A stretch of DNA of 16,809 bases from Clostridiaceae bacterium (GTDB taxonomy: Bacteria; Bacillota; Clostridia; Oscillospirales; Acutalibacteraceae). A model generated the notes under the pieces. That model worked only from the letters and a program-made list of their open reading frames with translations, searched no databases and had not been told where the DNA came from. The stretch lies in the NCBI GenBank assembly GCA_016292705.1, contig JAEDHZ010000009.1, positions 1 to 16,809 on the forward strand, given 5' to 3'. The stretch's first letter is position 1; the number at the start of each line of letters is the position of its first letter. The position numbers and the translations under genes are program-made. Positions 1 through 6,740 of the stretch are shown piece after piece.

Positions 1-519
1 GTCCGCAGCATTCTCGGCAGCAAGAACGATATCGTCTGGAGGGAAGACCTTCAGGCAATGTGCGACACAGTTAATGAATGGATCAAAACCAACACTGTTG
101 CCGACGGATACATTGAATCAGGTTGTCTTGCACAGCCGGAAAAGCCAACAGCTTTCCTTGAGCAGTTCACAAAAGACGGAATCCATTTTACGGAAATCGG
201 TGCTCTTGCTTTTGCTGATTGTATCGATATTGAGCAGGTCTTCGGTGTTTCAGATTCACGCAAGGCGGCGGATATTCTTGGCATTGATCCTTTTGCCCAG
301 GAAAAGGAAGACCAAAAGAATGCAAGACTCGTTAAGCTCAGAAATGTTCTTTTGATTGCACGCCAGCTTCTCACAACAATGCGTGTTGAATACGGCCCGC
401 TGCATAAACTTCTGGACAAATTGATTGATCGACTTCCAGACGGAAGAGAGCTTGTTGAAAACGCAAGACAGAGCTTTGTAAATGGTGCAAAGAGAATTGC
501 CGCACTTGCAAAGGTATAA
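1..519 (+). CDS. SGNH/GDSL-family hydrolase, C-terminal part (5' end outside window)
   Basis: The frame is open from base 1 to the TAA at 517-519 and gives 172 residues without the N-terminus. Residues 20-75 match the end of SGNH (GDSL) esterases: a helix with NEWI, a D-G-x-I segment, then D59-G-I-H62 followed by F-T-E-I-G. This is the block V Asp-x-x-His that supplies the catalytic Asp and His in the family. The nucleophile Ser and the Gly/Asn blocks would lie upstream and cannot be checked. After this domain come about 90 charged, helical residues (83-172) that I do not recognise; they are longer than the usual tail of the family. Such enzymes deacetylate or de-esterify carbohydrates and lipids, but the substrate cannot be told here. 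The ATG at 58 is internal to the open frame and is not the start. A terminator follows 17 bases after the stop. Confidence 0.7.
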   Translation, partial: VRSILGSKNDIVWREDLQAMCDTVNEWIKTNTVADGYIESGCLAQPEKPTAFLEQFTKDGIHFTEIGALAFADCIDIEQVFGVSDSRKAADILGIDPFAQEKEDQKNARLVKLRNVLLIARQLLTTMRVEYGPLHKLLDKLIDRLPDGRELVENARQSFVNGAKRIAALAKV

Positions 520-535
520 AATGTTTAAAGTTCAA

Positions 536-575
536 AAAACCGCTCGTGTTTTCCAACGGGCGGTTTTCTGCTTTT
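536..575 (+). terminator. Rho-independent terminator after the SGNH hydrolase
   Basis: The arms 536-547 and 556-567 pair over about 12 bp with one G-U pair and an 8-base loop. The 3' arm runs into an interrupted T tract (TTTTCTGCTTTT). It lies directly after the stop codon on the same strand. Confidence 0.75.
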
Positions 576-786
576 GAATCGCCCGAGGAACATCCTTGCT
601 TTCTCGTTTGAAAAGGCTGTGTTCAAAAAGCGATTCAACCTGAGCTTATTAGCTCTCTATCTCAATTTTCCAAATACGCCGGGCTTCCCCGCGTGATTCG
701 GACAAGCGGGAAGCCGCAAACGCATTAAAGCTTTCCGCTGATAATATTATTGCCGTGCATCAAGAGACAATGCACGGCATTTTTTT
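574..786 (+). ncRNA. Candidate structured small RNA, family not recognised
   Basis: This gap between two convergent genes has no credible protein gene but is rich in stems and ends in its own + strand terminator. The stems seen are: a long irregular hairpin (574-582 with 630-638, perfect 9 bp; inside it 588-592 with 620-624, 594-597 with 613-616, 601-603 with 610-612); a perfect 5-bp hairpin with a 4-base loop (642-655); a 10-bp hairpin with one bulged C (682-692 with 706-715); and the terminator stem (751-779). Because the hydrolase already has a terminator at 536-575, a second + strand terminator suggests a separate transcript. I found no clear promoter, and it does not match 6S, tmRNA, SRP or RNase P RNA by eye. 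Alternatively it is only a long 3' untranslated region. Confidence 0.4.
751..786 (+). terminator. Strong Rho-independent terminator, + strand
   Basis: A perfect 10-bp stem (751-760 with 770-779; TGCCGTGCAT) with a 9-base loop is followed by seven T (780-786). Read on the minus strand the stem is followed by a mixed A/T tract, so it serves murC poorly. It sits 10 bases from the murC stop. Confidence 0.85.
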
Positions 787-795
787 CCTGTTTAA

Positions 796-2175
796 TTATT
801 TTTCCTCAAGAATGTTTTTCATCATTCTTGCTGCCTTGTAGATATCTCCGCAGCCAAGGGTGATAACGAGGTCGCCCTTTTCGGCGTTGTCGGTAACGAA
901 CTTTGAAACCTCTTCAAATGTGTTGAACCAGACGCTTCCGGGGATTTTTTCAGCGAGATCTTTTGTATAGATGTGATATGTGTTAATCTCCCTTGAGCCC
1001 ATAATCTCTGTCATAACGCAACGGTCGGGAATCTGAAGAACACGGGCAAATTCATCAAGAAGAAGGGAAGTTCTTGAAAAAGTGAACGGCTGAAAAACTG
1101 CCCAGACATGATTGTATCCCATTTTCATTGCGGCAGTGAGAGTTGCCTCAAGCTCCTGCGGATGGTGCGCATAATCGTCCGCTATTGTGATTCCCTTGAA
1201 TTCGCCGAGAATTTCAAATCTGCGTCCTGCTCCGGAGAAGGCTTCAATTCCCTTTTCGCAGTCCCGGTAATCAACCCCTGCGTTGACTGCTGCGGCAAAG
1301 GCGGCGAGAGCATTGAGAATGTTGTGCGTTCCGGGTATGTTCAACCTGAGATGTGCAAGCTTGTTTTTGCCGCTCATGACATCAAATTCGGGAAAAGCAC
1401 CCTTGTTATAGGTGATGTTTTCAGGGTAATAATCGTTTTTGTCTGAAAAACCGAAAGTTATCTTTGCTCTTTCAACGCTCTCAACAGCTCTCAGAGTATT
1501 TTCGTCATCGCCGTTATAAATGAGTGTATGCGTTGTAAGAAGTGAGAATTTATTGAATGAACGGATAATGTTGTCAAGCGTTTTGAAATAGTCAAGGTGA
1601 TCCTCGTCAATGTTGAGGATTACCGCAACATCGGGAGAAAGGTCAAGGAATGTGTCAACAAATTCGCAGGCTTCGCAAACCATTGTTTCGCTTTTTCCGC
1701 TTCTTCCGTGGCTGTCAATGAGCGGAAGTTTTCCGCCGATGACCGCTGTCGGATCTTTCCCTGCCATAACAAGAACCTGCGTAAGCATTGAGGTGACGGT
1801 TGTTTTTCCGTGTGTTCCGCAAACGCCGATGCAGTTTGAAAAACGCCTTGTTATTGCACCGAAAAGCTTTGAGCGTTCAAAGGTGGGAATTGAACTTTCC
1901 TCAGCGGCACAAAGCTCCGGATTGCTTCTGAGGAGTGCTGCGGTGTACACAATCATCTGTGCGCCCTCAATGTTTTCGGCTTTTTGCTCCATGGTGATTT
2001 TTACACCGAGCGAGCGCAGCTTGTCAATGTTGTCGCCGGGATTGTTATCCGAGCCTGTAACCTCATAGCCCCAAGAAAGGAGAATTTCCGCAAGCGGACA
2101 CATTCCTGAACCGCCAATGCCGATAAAATGAACTCTTTTAATCTTTTTCAGCAGTTCGTCAATTTCGTATGTCAT
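796..2175 (-). CDS. murC: UDP-N-acetylmuramate--L-alanine ligase
   Basis: MurC is the cytoplasmic ATP-dependent ligase that adds L-alanine to UDP-MurNAc, the first step of the peptidoglycan stem peptide. The 459 residues are full length for the family. Visible motifs are the N-terminal UDP-binding glycine loop (GIGGSGM, about 19-25), the ATP P-loop GTHGKTT (120-126), the N-I-D-E-D-H segment (188-193), YAHHP (335-339) and FQPFTFSRT (361-369) of the C-terminal domain. The start at 2175 is fixed by GGAGGG (2184-2189), 8 bases upstream. It has its own promoter and is not followed by other mur genes, so cell-wall synthesis is not clustered here. The exporter genes upstream on the same strand lack a clear terminator, so some read-through into murC is possible. 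Confidence 0.97.
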   Translation of the reverse strand: MTYEIDELLKKIKRVHFIGIGGSGMCPLAEILLSWGYEVTGSDNNPGDNIDKLRSLGVKITMEQKAENIEGAQMIVYTAALLRSNPELCAAEESSIPTFERSKLFGAITRRFSNCIGVCGTHGKTTVTSMLTQVLVMAGKDPTAVIGGKLPLIDSHGRSGKSETMVCEACEFVDTFLDLSPDVAVILNIDEDHLDYFKTLDNIIRSFNKFSLLTTHTLIYNGDDENTLRAVESVERAKITFGFSDKNDYYPENITYNKGAFPEFDVMSGKNKLAHLRLNIPGTHNILNALAAFAAAVNAGVDYRDCEKGIEAFSGAGRRFEILGEFKGITIADDYAHHPQELEATLTAAMKMGYNHVWAVFQPFTFSRTSLLLDEFARVLQIPDRCVMTEIMGSREINTYHIYTKDLAEKIPGSVWFNTFEEVSKFVTDNAEKGDLVITLGCGDIYKAARMMKNILEEK

Positions 2176-2221
2176 GGTTTTAACCCTCCGAAAAACAAAT
2201 CAAATAATTAAATATGTTTAC

Positions 2222-2250
2222 ATTATATTGCACAAACGGTGAATAGTAAA
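2222..2250 (-). promoter_or_regulatory. murC promoter
   Basis: On the minus strand there is a consensus -10 TATAAT (2222-2227), a 17-base spacer and a -35 TTTACT (2245-2250). The 102-bp gap to the exporter gene holds nothing else except an inverted repeat (TGTTTAC at 2215-2221, GTAAACA at 2246-2252) that brackets this promoter. Confidence 0.7.
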
Positions 2251-2277
2251 CACATTTTTTGAAAAAACAATCTCTTT

Positions 2278-4017
2278 TTAGTTTTTGGCAAACTGACTTT
2301 CATAAAGCATTGCATAAAATCCGCCTTTTTTGAGTAGCTCGCCGTGATTTCCTTTTTCAATGATTTTTCCGTCCTTCATAACAAGAATGAGGTCGGCCTT
2401 TTTGATTGTTGAAAGTCGGTGGGCAACAATGAAGCTTGTTCTGCCCTTCATCATCTCGTCAAATGCGGTCTGAATCTTGAGCTCAGTGCGTGTGTCGATT
2501 GATGATGTGGCCTCGTCAAGAATCAGCATCGGTGGGCGGCAGAGCATTGCCCTTGCAATGCACAAAAGCTGTCTCTGACCGGCAGAAAGGTTGGAACCTT
2601 CGCCTGAAATCTCTGTCTCATACCCCTTTTCAAGCCTCCTGATAAACGAATGTGCATGAGCTTTTTTTGCGGCGGCGATAATTTCATCATCGCTTGCGTC
2701 CGGTTTTCCGTAGGCGATGTTTTCTTTAACCGTTCCGTGGCAGAGCCATGTGTCCTGGAGAACCATTCCGTATCTTGAGCGCAGGTCATGCCTTCGCATT
2801 TTGCGGATATCGGCGTTGTCAACCTTTATTGTTCCCTCATTGACATCATAAAAGCGCATGAGAAGATTGATGAGCGTTGTTTTTCCGCAGCCTGTGGGAC
2901 CGACTATTGCAATGCACTGCCCGCTTTTGACTTCAAGGTCAAGGTTTTCAATGAGTGGCCGTTTTTTGTCATAGCAAAACGCAACCGATTCAAAACTGAC
3001 ATCTCCGTTGACGGGCGGAGAAAGCGGATTTTCGGGCTCGGCAGGACGGTCTTCAGCCTCAAGGACTTCAAATATCCTCTTTGCGCAGGTGAGCGCATTC
3101 TGAAACTCCGTAATAACACTGCTGATTTCGTTGAACGGCTTTGCATACTGATTAGCATAGCTGAGGAAAACGCTCAGTCCTCCTACGGTGATTGCTGCGC
3201 TCCCCGTAATGCAAAGCAATGCTCCGATGAGGGTGACAATTGCATAAACAATGTTGTTGACAAGTCTTGTGCTCGGATTTGTAAGGCTTGAAAAAAAAGT
3301 TGCCTTGAGTGCTGCGTCATGAAGCTCGTTGTTGATAACATCAAATTCTTCAAGACTTCTGCTTTCTGCTCCGAAAACCTTGAGAACCTGCCTGCCGTCA
3401 ATGAGCTCATTGGTGAGGGCGGTCTGTTCACCCCTGATTGAAGCCTGCTTTGTGAAGTACTTGTGAGTTTTTGCTGCAATGAACTTTGAAACAAAGACCG
3501 ATAGGGGAGTAAGGACAAAAACGGCGAAAGCAATTCTCGGATTGAGCACGAACATGATAACAAGTATGGAAACGATAGTTACGATACCCGTAAAGAGCTG
3601 AGTGAAGCCCATCAGAAGTCCGTCGGCAAAAACATCAACATCCGAACCCATGCGGCTGAGAAGGTCTCCGAAGGAGTGGGAGTCAATGTATGAAATTGGC
3701 AGGGTGTGAAGTTTTTTTGAAAGCTTTGTGCGCAAATCACGGCAGACGAAGTAGGTGACCTTGTTGTTGCAAAGCGACATGAAGTACTGCGAAAGTGCCG
3801 CCGCAAGGGCAACTGCAGCAATAACAACAACCTTTTTCAGAACACTGTTGAAGTCAACCATGCCTTCTCCGAGAATGTTGTCAATTGCTTCCCCGGTGAA
3901 AACCGGAATGAGCAAGGCGGCGGCAACGCTGAAAACAGCGCAGAGAATGCTCAACGCAACAAAAAACGAATGAGGTCTGATGAGCTTGAGGACGCTTTTA
4001 AGAGTCTTTTTGTCCAT
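2278..4017 (-). CDS. ABC exporter half-transporter, subunit with intact catalytic residues
   Basis: A fused exporter of 579 residues: a six-helix type I exporter membrane domain (about 1-320), then a nucleotide-binding domain with Walker A GPTGCGKTT (373-381), Q-loop Q421, signature LSAGQ (477-481), Walker B ending D501-E502 and switch H533. The catalytic Glu and His are intact, while the signature has Ala for the second Gly of LSGGQ. The partner shows the opposite pattern, which fits a heterodimer of the BmrCD/TM287-288 kind. The start at 4017 is chosen because GGAGGT lies about 6 bases upstream and only one base separates it from the partner's stop at 4019; an in-frame ATG at 4125 would overlap the partner by about 100 bases. 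Translation is probably coupled. Heterodimers of this type export drugs, lipids or peptides; the substrate is unknown. Confidence 0.93.
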   Translation of the reverse strand: MDKKTLKSVLKLIRPHSFFVALSILCAVFSVAAALLIPVFTGEAIDNILGEGMVDFNSVLKKVVVIAAVALAAALSQYFMSLCNNKVTYFVCRDLRTKLSKKLHTLPISYIDSHSFGDLLSRMGSDVDVFADGLLMGFTQLFTGIVTIVSILVIMFVLNPRIAFAVFVLTPLSVFVSKFIAAKTHKYFTKQASIRGEQTALTNELIDGRQVLKVFGAESRSLEEFDVINNELHDAALKATFFSSLTNPSTRLVNNIVYAIVTLIGALLCITGSAAITVGGLSVFLSYANQYAKPFNEISSVITEFQNALTCAKRIFEVLEAEDRPAEPENPLSPPVNGDVSFESVAFCYDKKRPLIENLDLEVKSGQCIAIVGPTGCGKTTLINLLMRFYDVNEGTIKVDNADIRKMRRHDLRSRYGMVLQDTWLCHGTVKENIAYGKPDASDDEIIAAAKKAHAHSFIRRLEKGYETEISGEGSNLSAGQRQLLCIARAMLCRPPMLILDEATSSIDTRTELKIQTAFDEMMKGRTSFIVAHRLSTIKKADLILVMKDGKIIEKGNHGELLKKGGFYAMLYESQFAKN

Positions 4018-4018
4018 G

Positions 4019-5740
4019 TTATACCTCCTCGCCGGTGTTCTGGCTTTCAAATATTTCACGGTATACTCCGCAGCTTTCGAGCAGCTCGCTGTGCGTACCG
4101 CTTCCGACAAGCTTTCCGTCATCAATCACAAGAATTCTGTCAGCATTCCTGATTGAGCTTATGCGTTGACTGATTATGAAAACCGTTGTGCTTTCCGGAA
4201 GAGTTTTGAGCGACTCTCTGAGTGCGGCTTCCGTTGCAAAATCAAGGGCGGAAAAACTGTCGTCAAGAACAAGAATCTCCGTTTTGCAAAGCAAAGCCCT
4301 TGCAATTGTCAGTCGTTGCTTTTGTCCGCCGGAGAGGTTCGCTCCGCCCTGTTCAACAATGCTTTCAAGCTTTTCCGGCTTTTCTTCAACAAAATCCTTT
4401 GCTTGCGCAATTTCAAGTGCGGCGTAGATTTCTTCATCGCTTGCGTCGGGCTTTGCAAGCAGCATATTGCTTTTTATCGTGCCTTTGAAAAGAAAAGGCT
4501 TTTGCAAAACGGCGCAAACAACGGAAACAAGGGCTTCTTTCGGAATATCTCTGATATCTGTATCATTGATATATACTGTGCCGCTGTCAGCGTCATAGAA
4601 ACGAAGCATCAGAGAGGCAAGGGTGCTTTTTCCGCAGCCCGTTCCTCCCGTGATTCCGATTGTCTGTCCCTTCAAGGCTGAAAAAGAGATGTCTTTGAGC
4701 GTATCTTCTCCTCCGCCCGGATAACGGAAACTGACATTCTCAAAGCGGACGGATTCTTTGGCGGCCCTTTTTGTGTAATCTTCCACATACTTCATTGAAC
4801 ACTCGGTGTCAAGAACATTGCCGATTCGGTTCATGCAGGCAACTGAACGGCCGAGTTGTGTGATCAGGTTTGCAAGCTTGACAAGTTCAATAAGTATCTG
4901 CGAGATATAGTTTATGAGGGCAATGATATCTCCGGAAAGCATCAACCCCGAATCCGTTCTTTTTGCACCGATCCAGAGGACAAGGATGATTACCGTATTG
5001 ACAACCGTATAGGTCAGGGGATTGAGAATTGCCGCAATTCTTCCGACCTCAACTTGTGAATTATAAAGCTTTGTGTTTGCATTGTTGAAAGTTTCCGTTT
5101 GCTTCTCTTCTCTTGAAAAGGCTCTGATAACCCTTGCGCCGGTGAGATTTTCGCTTGTTGCCTCGGTAATTTTGTCAAGGTTTTTCTGAACGGTTTCATA
5201 CATCGGAGCGGTTGTTTTCATAACGGAAAAGATGATAACAAAAAGTACGGTGATTGCAACAACAAAAACCAATGCAAGACTTTTGCTTATCGTGAACGCA
5301 AGAATTGTTGCGCCGATAACAATGAACGGACTGCGCATGAAAAGGCGCAGAAAAAGATTCAAACCTGTCTGAACCTGCATAACATCGCTTGTCATTCGTG
5401 TGATTAGCGTTGAACGGGTGAGCTTGTCCGTTTCACTCAGGGAGAGCGACTGGATTTTTTCAAGAAGATCGTGGCGCAGCGCAGACGAGGTTCCGATTGC
5501 CGACTTCGCAGCAAAAAATTGCGCCGTAAAACTGCTGGCAAGGCCTAAAACAGCCATTGCAAGCATCAAAACAAAGCGGCGGATAATGTCTGCGGAATCA
5601 ACATTTGCAATTCCGGTGTTAATGATGTCTGCAACAATGAGCGGAACGGTAAGGTCAAAGCATGCTTCGAGCATTTTGAAAAGCGGCGCAAGGATGCTTT
5701 GAAGTTTATAGTTTTTCAGGTAATTCTTCAAATGTTTCAT
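4019..5740 (-). CDS. ABC exporter half-transporter, subunit with degenerate ATP site
   Basis: A fused exporter of 573 residues: membrane domain (about 1-310), then a nucleotide-binding domain with Walker A GGTGCGKST (365-373), Q-loop Q413, canonical signature LSGGQ (469-473), Walker B ending D493-D494 and I-S-Q525-R. Asp replaces the catalytic Glu and Gln replaces the switch His, both known marks of the degenerate-site subunit in heterodimeric exporters. Its intact LSGGQ would complete the active site of the downstream partner, whose LSAGQ would face this weak site. The start at 5740 follows AGGAGAT by 5 bases; an in-frame ATG at 5776 has no such site. The 180 bases upstream are almost entirely repeat element, so its promoter must lie inside that element or before the metallopeptidase gene. 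Confidence 0.93.
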   Translation of the reverse strand: MKHLKNYLKNYKLQSILAPLFKMLEACFDLTVPLIVADIINTGIANVDSADIIRRFVLMLAMAVLGLASSFTAQFFAAKSAIGTSSALRHDLLEKIQSLSLSETDKLTRSTLITRMTSDVMQVQTGLNLFLRLFMRSPFIVIGATILAFTISKSLALVFVVAITVLFVIIFSVMKTTAPMYETVQKNLDKITEATSENLTGARVIRAFSREEKQTETFNNANTKLYNSQVEVGRIAAILNPLTYTVVNTVIILVLWIGAKRTDSGLMLSGDIIALINYISQILIELVKLANLITQLGRSVACMNRIGNVLDTECSMKYVEDYTKRAAKESVRFENVSFRYPGGGEDTLKDISFSALKGQTIGITGGTGCGKSTLASLMLRFYDADSGTVYINDTDIRDIPKEALVSVVCAVLQKPFLFKGTIKSNMLLAKPDASDEEIYAALEIAQAKDFVEEKPEKLESIVEQGGANLSGGQKQRLTIARALLCKTEILVLDDSFSALDFATEAALRESLKTLPESTTVFIISQRISSIRNADRILVIDDGKLVGSGTHSELLESCGVYREIFESQNTGEEV

Positions 5741-5756
5741 AGTATCTCCTGTTGTG

Positions 5757-5935
5757 TTATGGAATCTCTGATTCAATCTGATGTCCGGATTACCCAGTCA
5801 GGTTTTTCATAAGACTGTGCAAAAGGCGGAAGGAAGTCAATCGGATTTCATGCGGCTTTTGTGCAAGGCGGCGTGATAGATGCAAGTAATATGTGTATCA
5901 AATCGTTTGCTGTGATTTGTTCAGGGGCTTTTTAA
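5757..5935 (-). repeat. MITE-like dispersed repeat, copy 1 (minus orientation)
   Basis: The reverse complement of this stretch aligns over nearly its whole length with 15665-15847. In one block (AAATCACAGC to CTTGC) I count 31 of 37 identical bases. A second block from TTGCACAAAA to CTTTTGCA and a third with TAATC-GACATCAG also align with few gaps. The ends are decayed relative to copy 2. It fills the gap between the metallopeptidase and exporter genes, and its 5935 end reaches into the last codons of the metallopeptidase gene. Confidence 0.75.
5873..5901 (-). promoter_or_regulatory. Possible exporter promoter inside the repeat
   Basis: On the minus strand TTGATA (5896-5901) and TATCAC (5873-5878) are separated by 17 bases and point towards the exporter genes. 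The -35 is close to consensus and the -10 is weak. It is proposed mainly because the whole upstream gap of the exporter is repeat. Confidence 0.3.
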
Positions 5936-6598
5936 ATGTGCGGCTCTGTAACTCCAGTCAGGCATATATTTTGAAAGGAATAACTTGAAGTCCTTTTGGT
6001 GGTCGGGATATTTCAGGTGTGCGATTTCATGCAGGACCACATATTCAATATCCTTTGAAGTTTGGTGAACAAGTTTAAGGTTGAAAGTCAGTGACTTTGT
6101 GCTCAATTTGCACTTTCCCCAATAGCTTTTGACATTTTTGATTTTCCATTCCGAACAGTAAAGCTGCGTAATTTGCTCCCATTTTGAAACAAGAACGGTA
6201 AGAACTTGCTCAAGCTGTTGTTCAAGAAAACCGTCAAGAGCTTTCTTGCGTGATTCGTCCGAAGAAGAGGGAAGACTCACAAGAACAGTTTTGTCTTTTT
6301 TTGACACGCCGAACGGCGCAGATGAAGAAAAAACCAATTCATAGGGTTCGCCGAAGAGGACGATTTTTTTGCTGTTTTCCTCCGATATCAGGTTTTCAGC
6401 TTTTTGATTTTCAAAGAGCCGTTTCTGTGTGCGTTTTATCCATTCGAGCCTTTCGTCGAGAATGTTTAGGATTTCGCTTCTGTTCATAAACAGCGGTACA
6501 GAAACCTTTACATTGCCGTCCGGGTATACCCTGATATTTATCCGCCGGACATCCTTTTTGATTATTTCAACGGTAATTCCGTCAATTTTTTCTGTCAT
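5921..6598 (-). CDS. YgjP/DUF45-type zinc metallopeptidase
   Basis: The 225 residues match the YgjP-like (DUF45, M48-related) family, a cytoplasmic protein without signal peptide or membrane segment. The zinc motif is H190-E-I-A-H194 followed by L-K-Y-P-D-H200, with H200 the likely third ligand, and a W-G-K-C segment (160-163) precedes it. The family is named a metallopeptidase from its HExxH fold; its physiological substrate is not established. The start at 6598 has only a weak GTGAG ribosome site, but the N-terminal beta segment fits the family. The last residues (after the P-D-W-S of the C-terminal helix) are encoded by the end of a repeat element, so the natural C-terminus may have been altered. 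It is divergent from the FAD oxidoreductase gene. Confidence 0.88.
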   Translation of the reverse strand: MTEKIDGITVEIIKKDVRRINIRVYPDGNVKVSVPLFMNRSEILNILDERLEWIKRTQKRLFENQKAENLISEENSKKIVLFGEPYELVFSSSAPFGVSKKDKTVLVSLPSSSDESRKKALDGFLEQQLEQVLTVLVSKWEQITQLYCSEWKIKNVKSYWGKCKLSTKSLTFNLKLVHQTSKDIEYVVLHEIAHLKYPDHQKDFKLFLSKYMPDWSYRAAHLKSP

Positions 6599-6642
6599 AG
6601 GCTCACGCTTTCTAAGTTGAACAGCTTAATATTTTGAGTAAT

Positions 6643-6671
6643 ATATTACCACAAATGTTAAATCAGTTCAA
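6643..6671 (-). promoter_or_regulatory. Promoter of the metallopeptidase gene
   Basis: On the minus strand TTGAAC (6666-6671), a 17-base spacer and TAATAT (6643-6648) are preceded by an extended TGG. A perfect 12-bp palindrome GTAATATATTAC (6638-6649) overlaps the -10. Confidence 0.45.
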
Positions 6672-6687
6672 TATAATAAAAAATAAG

Positions 6688-6717
6688 TTGAAAAATGCCG
6701 TATAAAAATGGTATAAT
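6688..6717 (+). promoter_or_regulatory. Promoter of the FAD oxidoreductase gene
   Basis: TTGAAA (6688-6693), an 18-base spacer and an extended TGG-TATAAT (-10 at 6712-6717). The predicted transcript starts a few bases before the ribosome site, giving a very short leader. Confidence 0.65.
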
Positions 6718-6740
6718 CGCCAAAAGGAGGATATAAGCTA

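Noticed and set aside
521..577. 18-codon ORF with AAAGG six bases before its ATG, overlapping the end of the hydrolase gene
   Set aside because: It runs through the terminator hairpin at 536-567 and its composition is dictated by that stem; no sign of a real gene.
574..786. Assignment of the candidate RNA to 6S RNA
   Set aside because: 6S RNA has paired 5' and 3' ends around a central bubble; here the stems are arranged in tandem.
2222..2236. A 13-base match (TTTGTGCAATATA) between the murC promoter and the reverse strand of the MITE-like copy 2
   Set aside because: The match does not extend on either side and is AT-rich; copy 1 lacks the ATATA part, so chance is likely.
4018..4125. Longer N-terminus for the second exporter subunit, starting at ATG 4125
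   Set aside because: It would overlap the partner gene by about 100 bases in another frame and add residues foreign to the family; the start at 4017 has a GGAGGT site.
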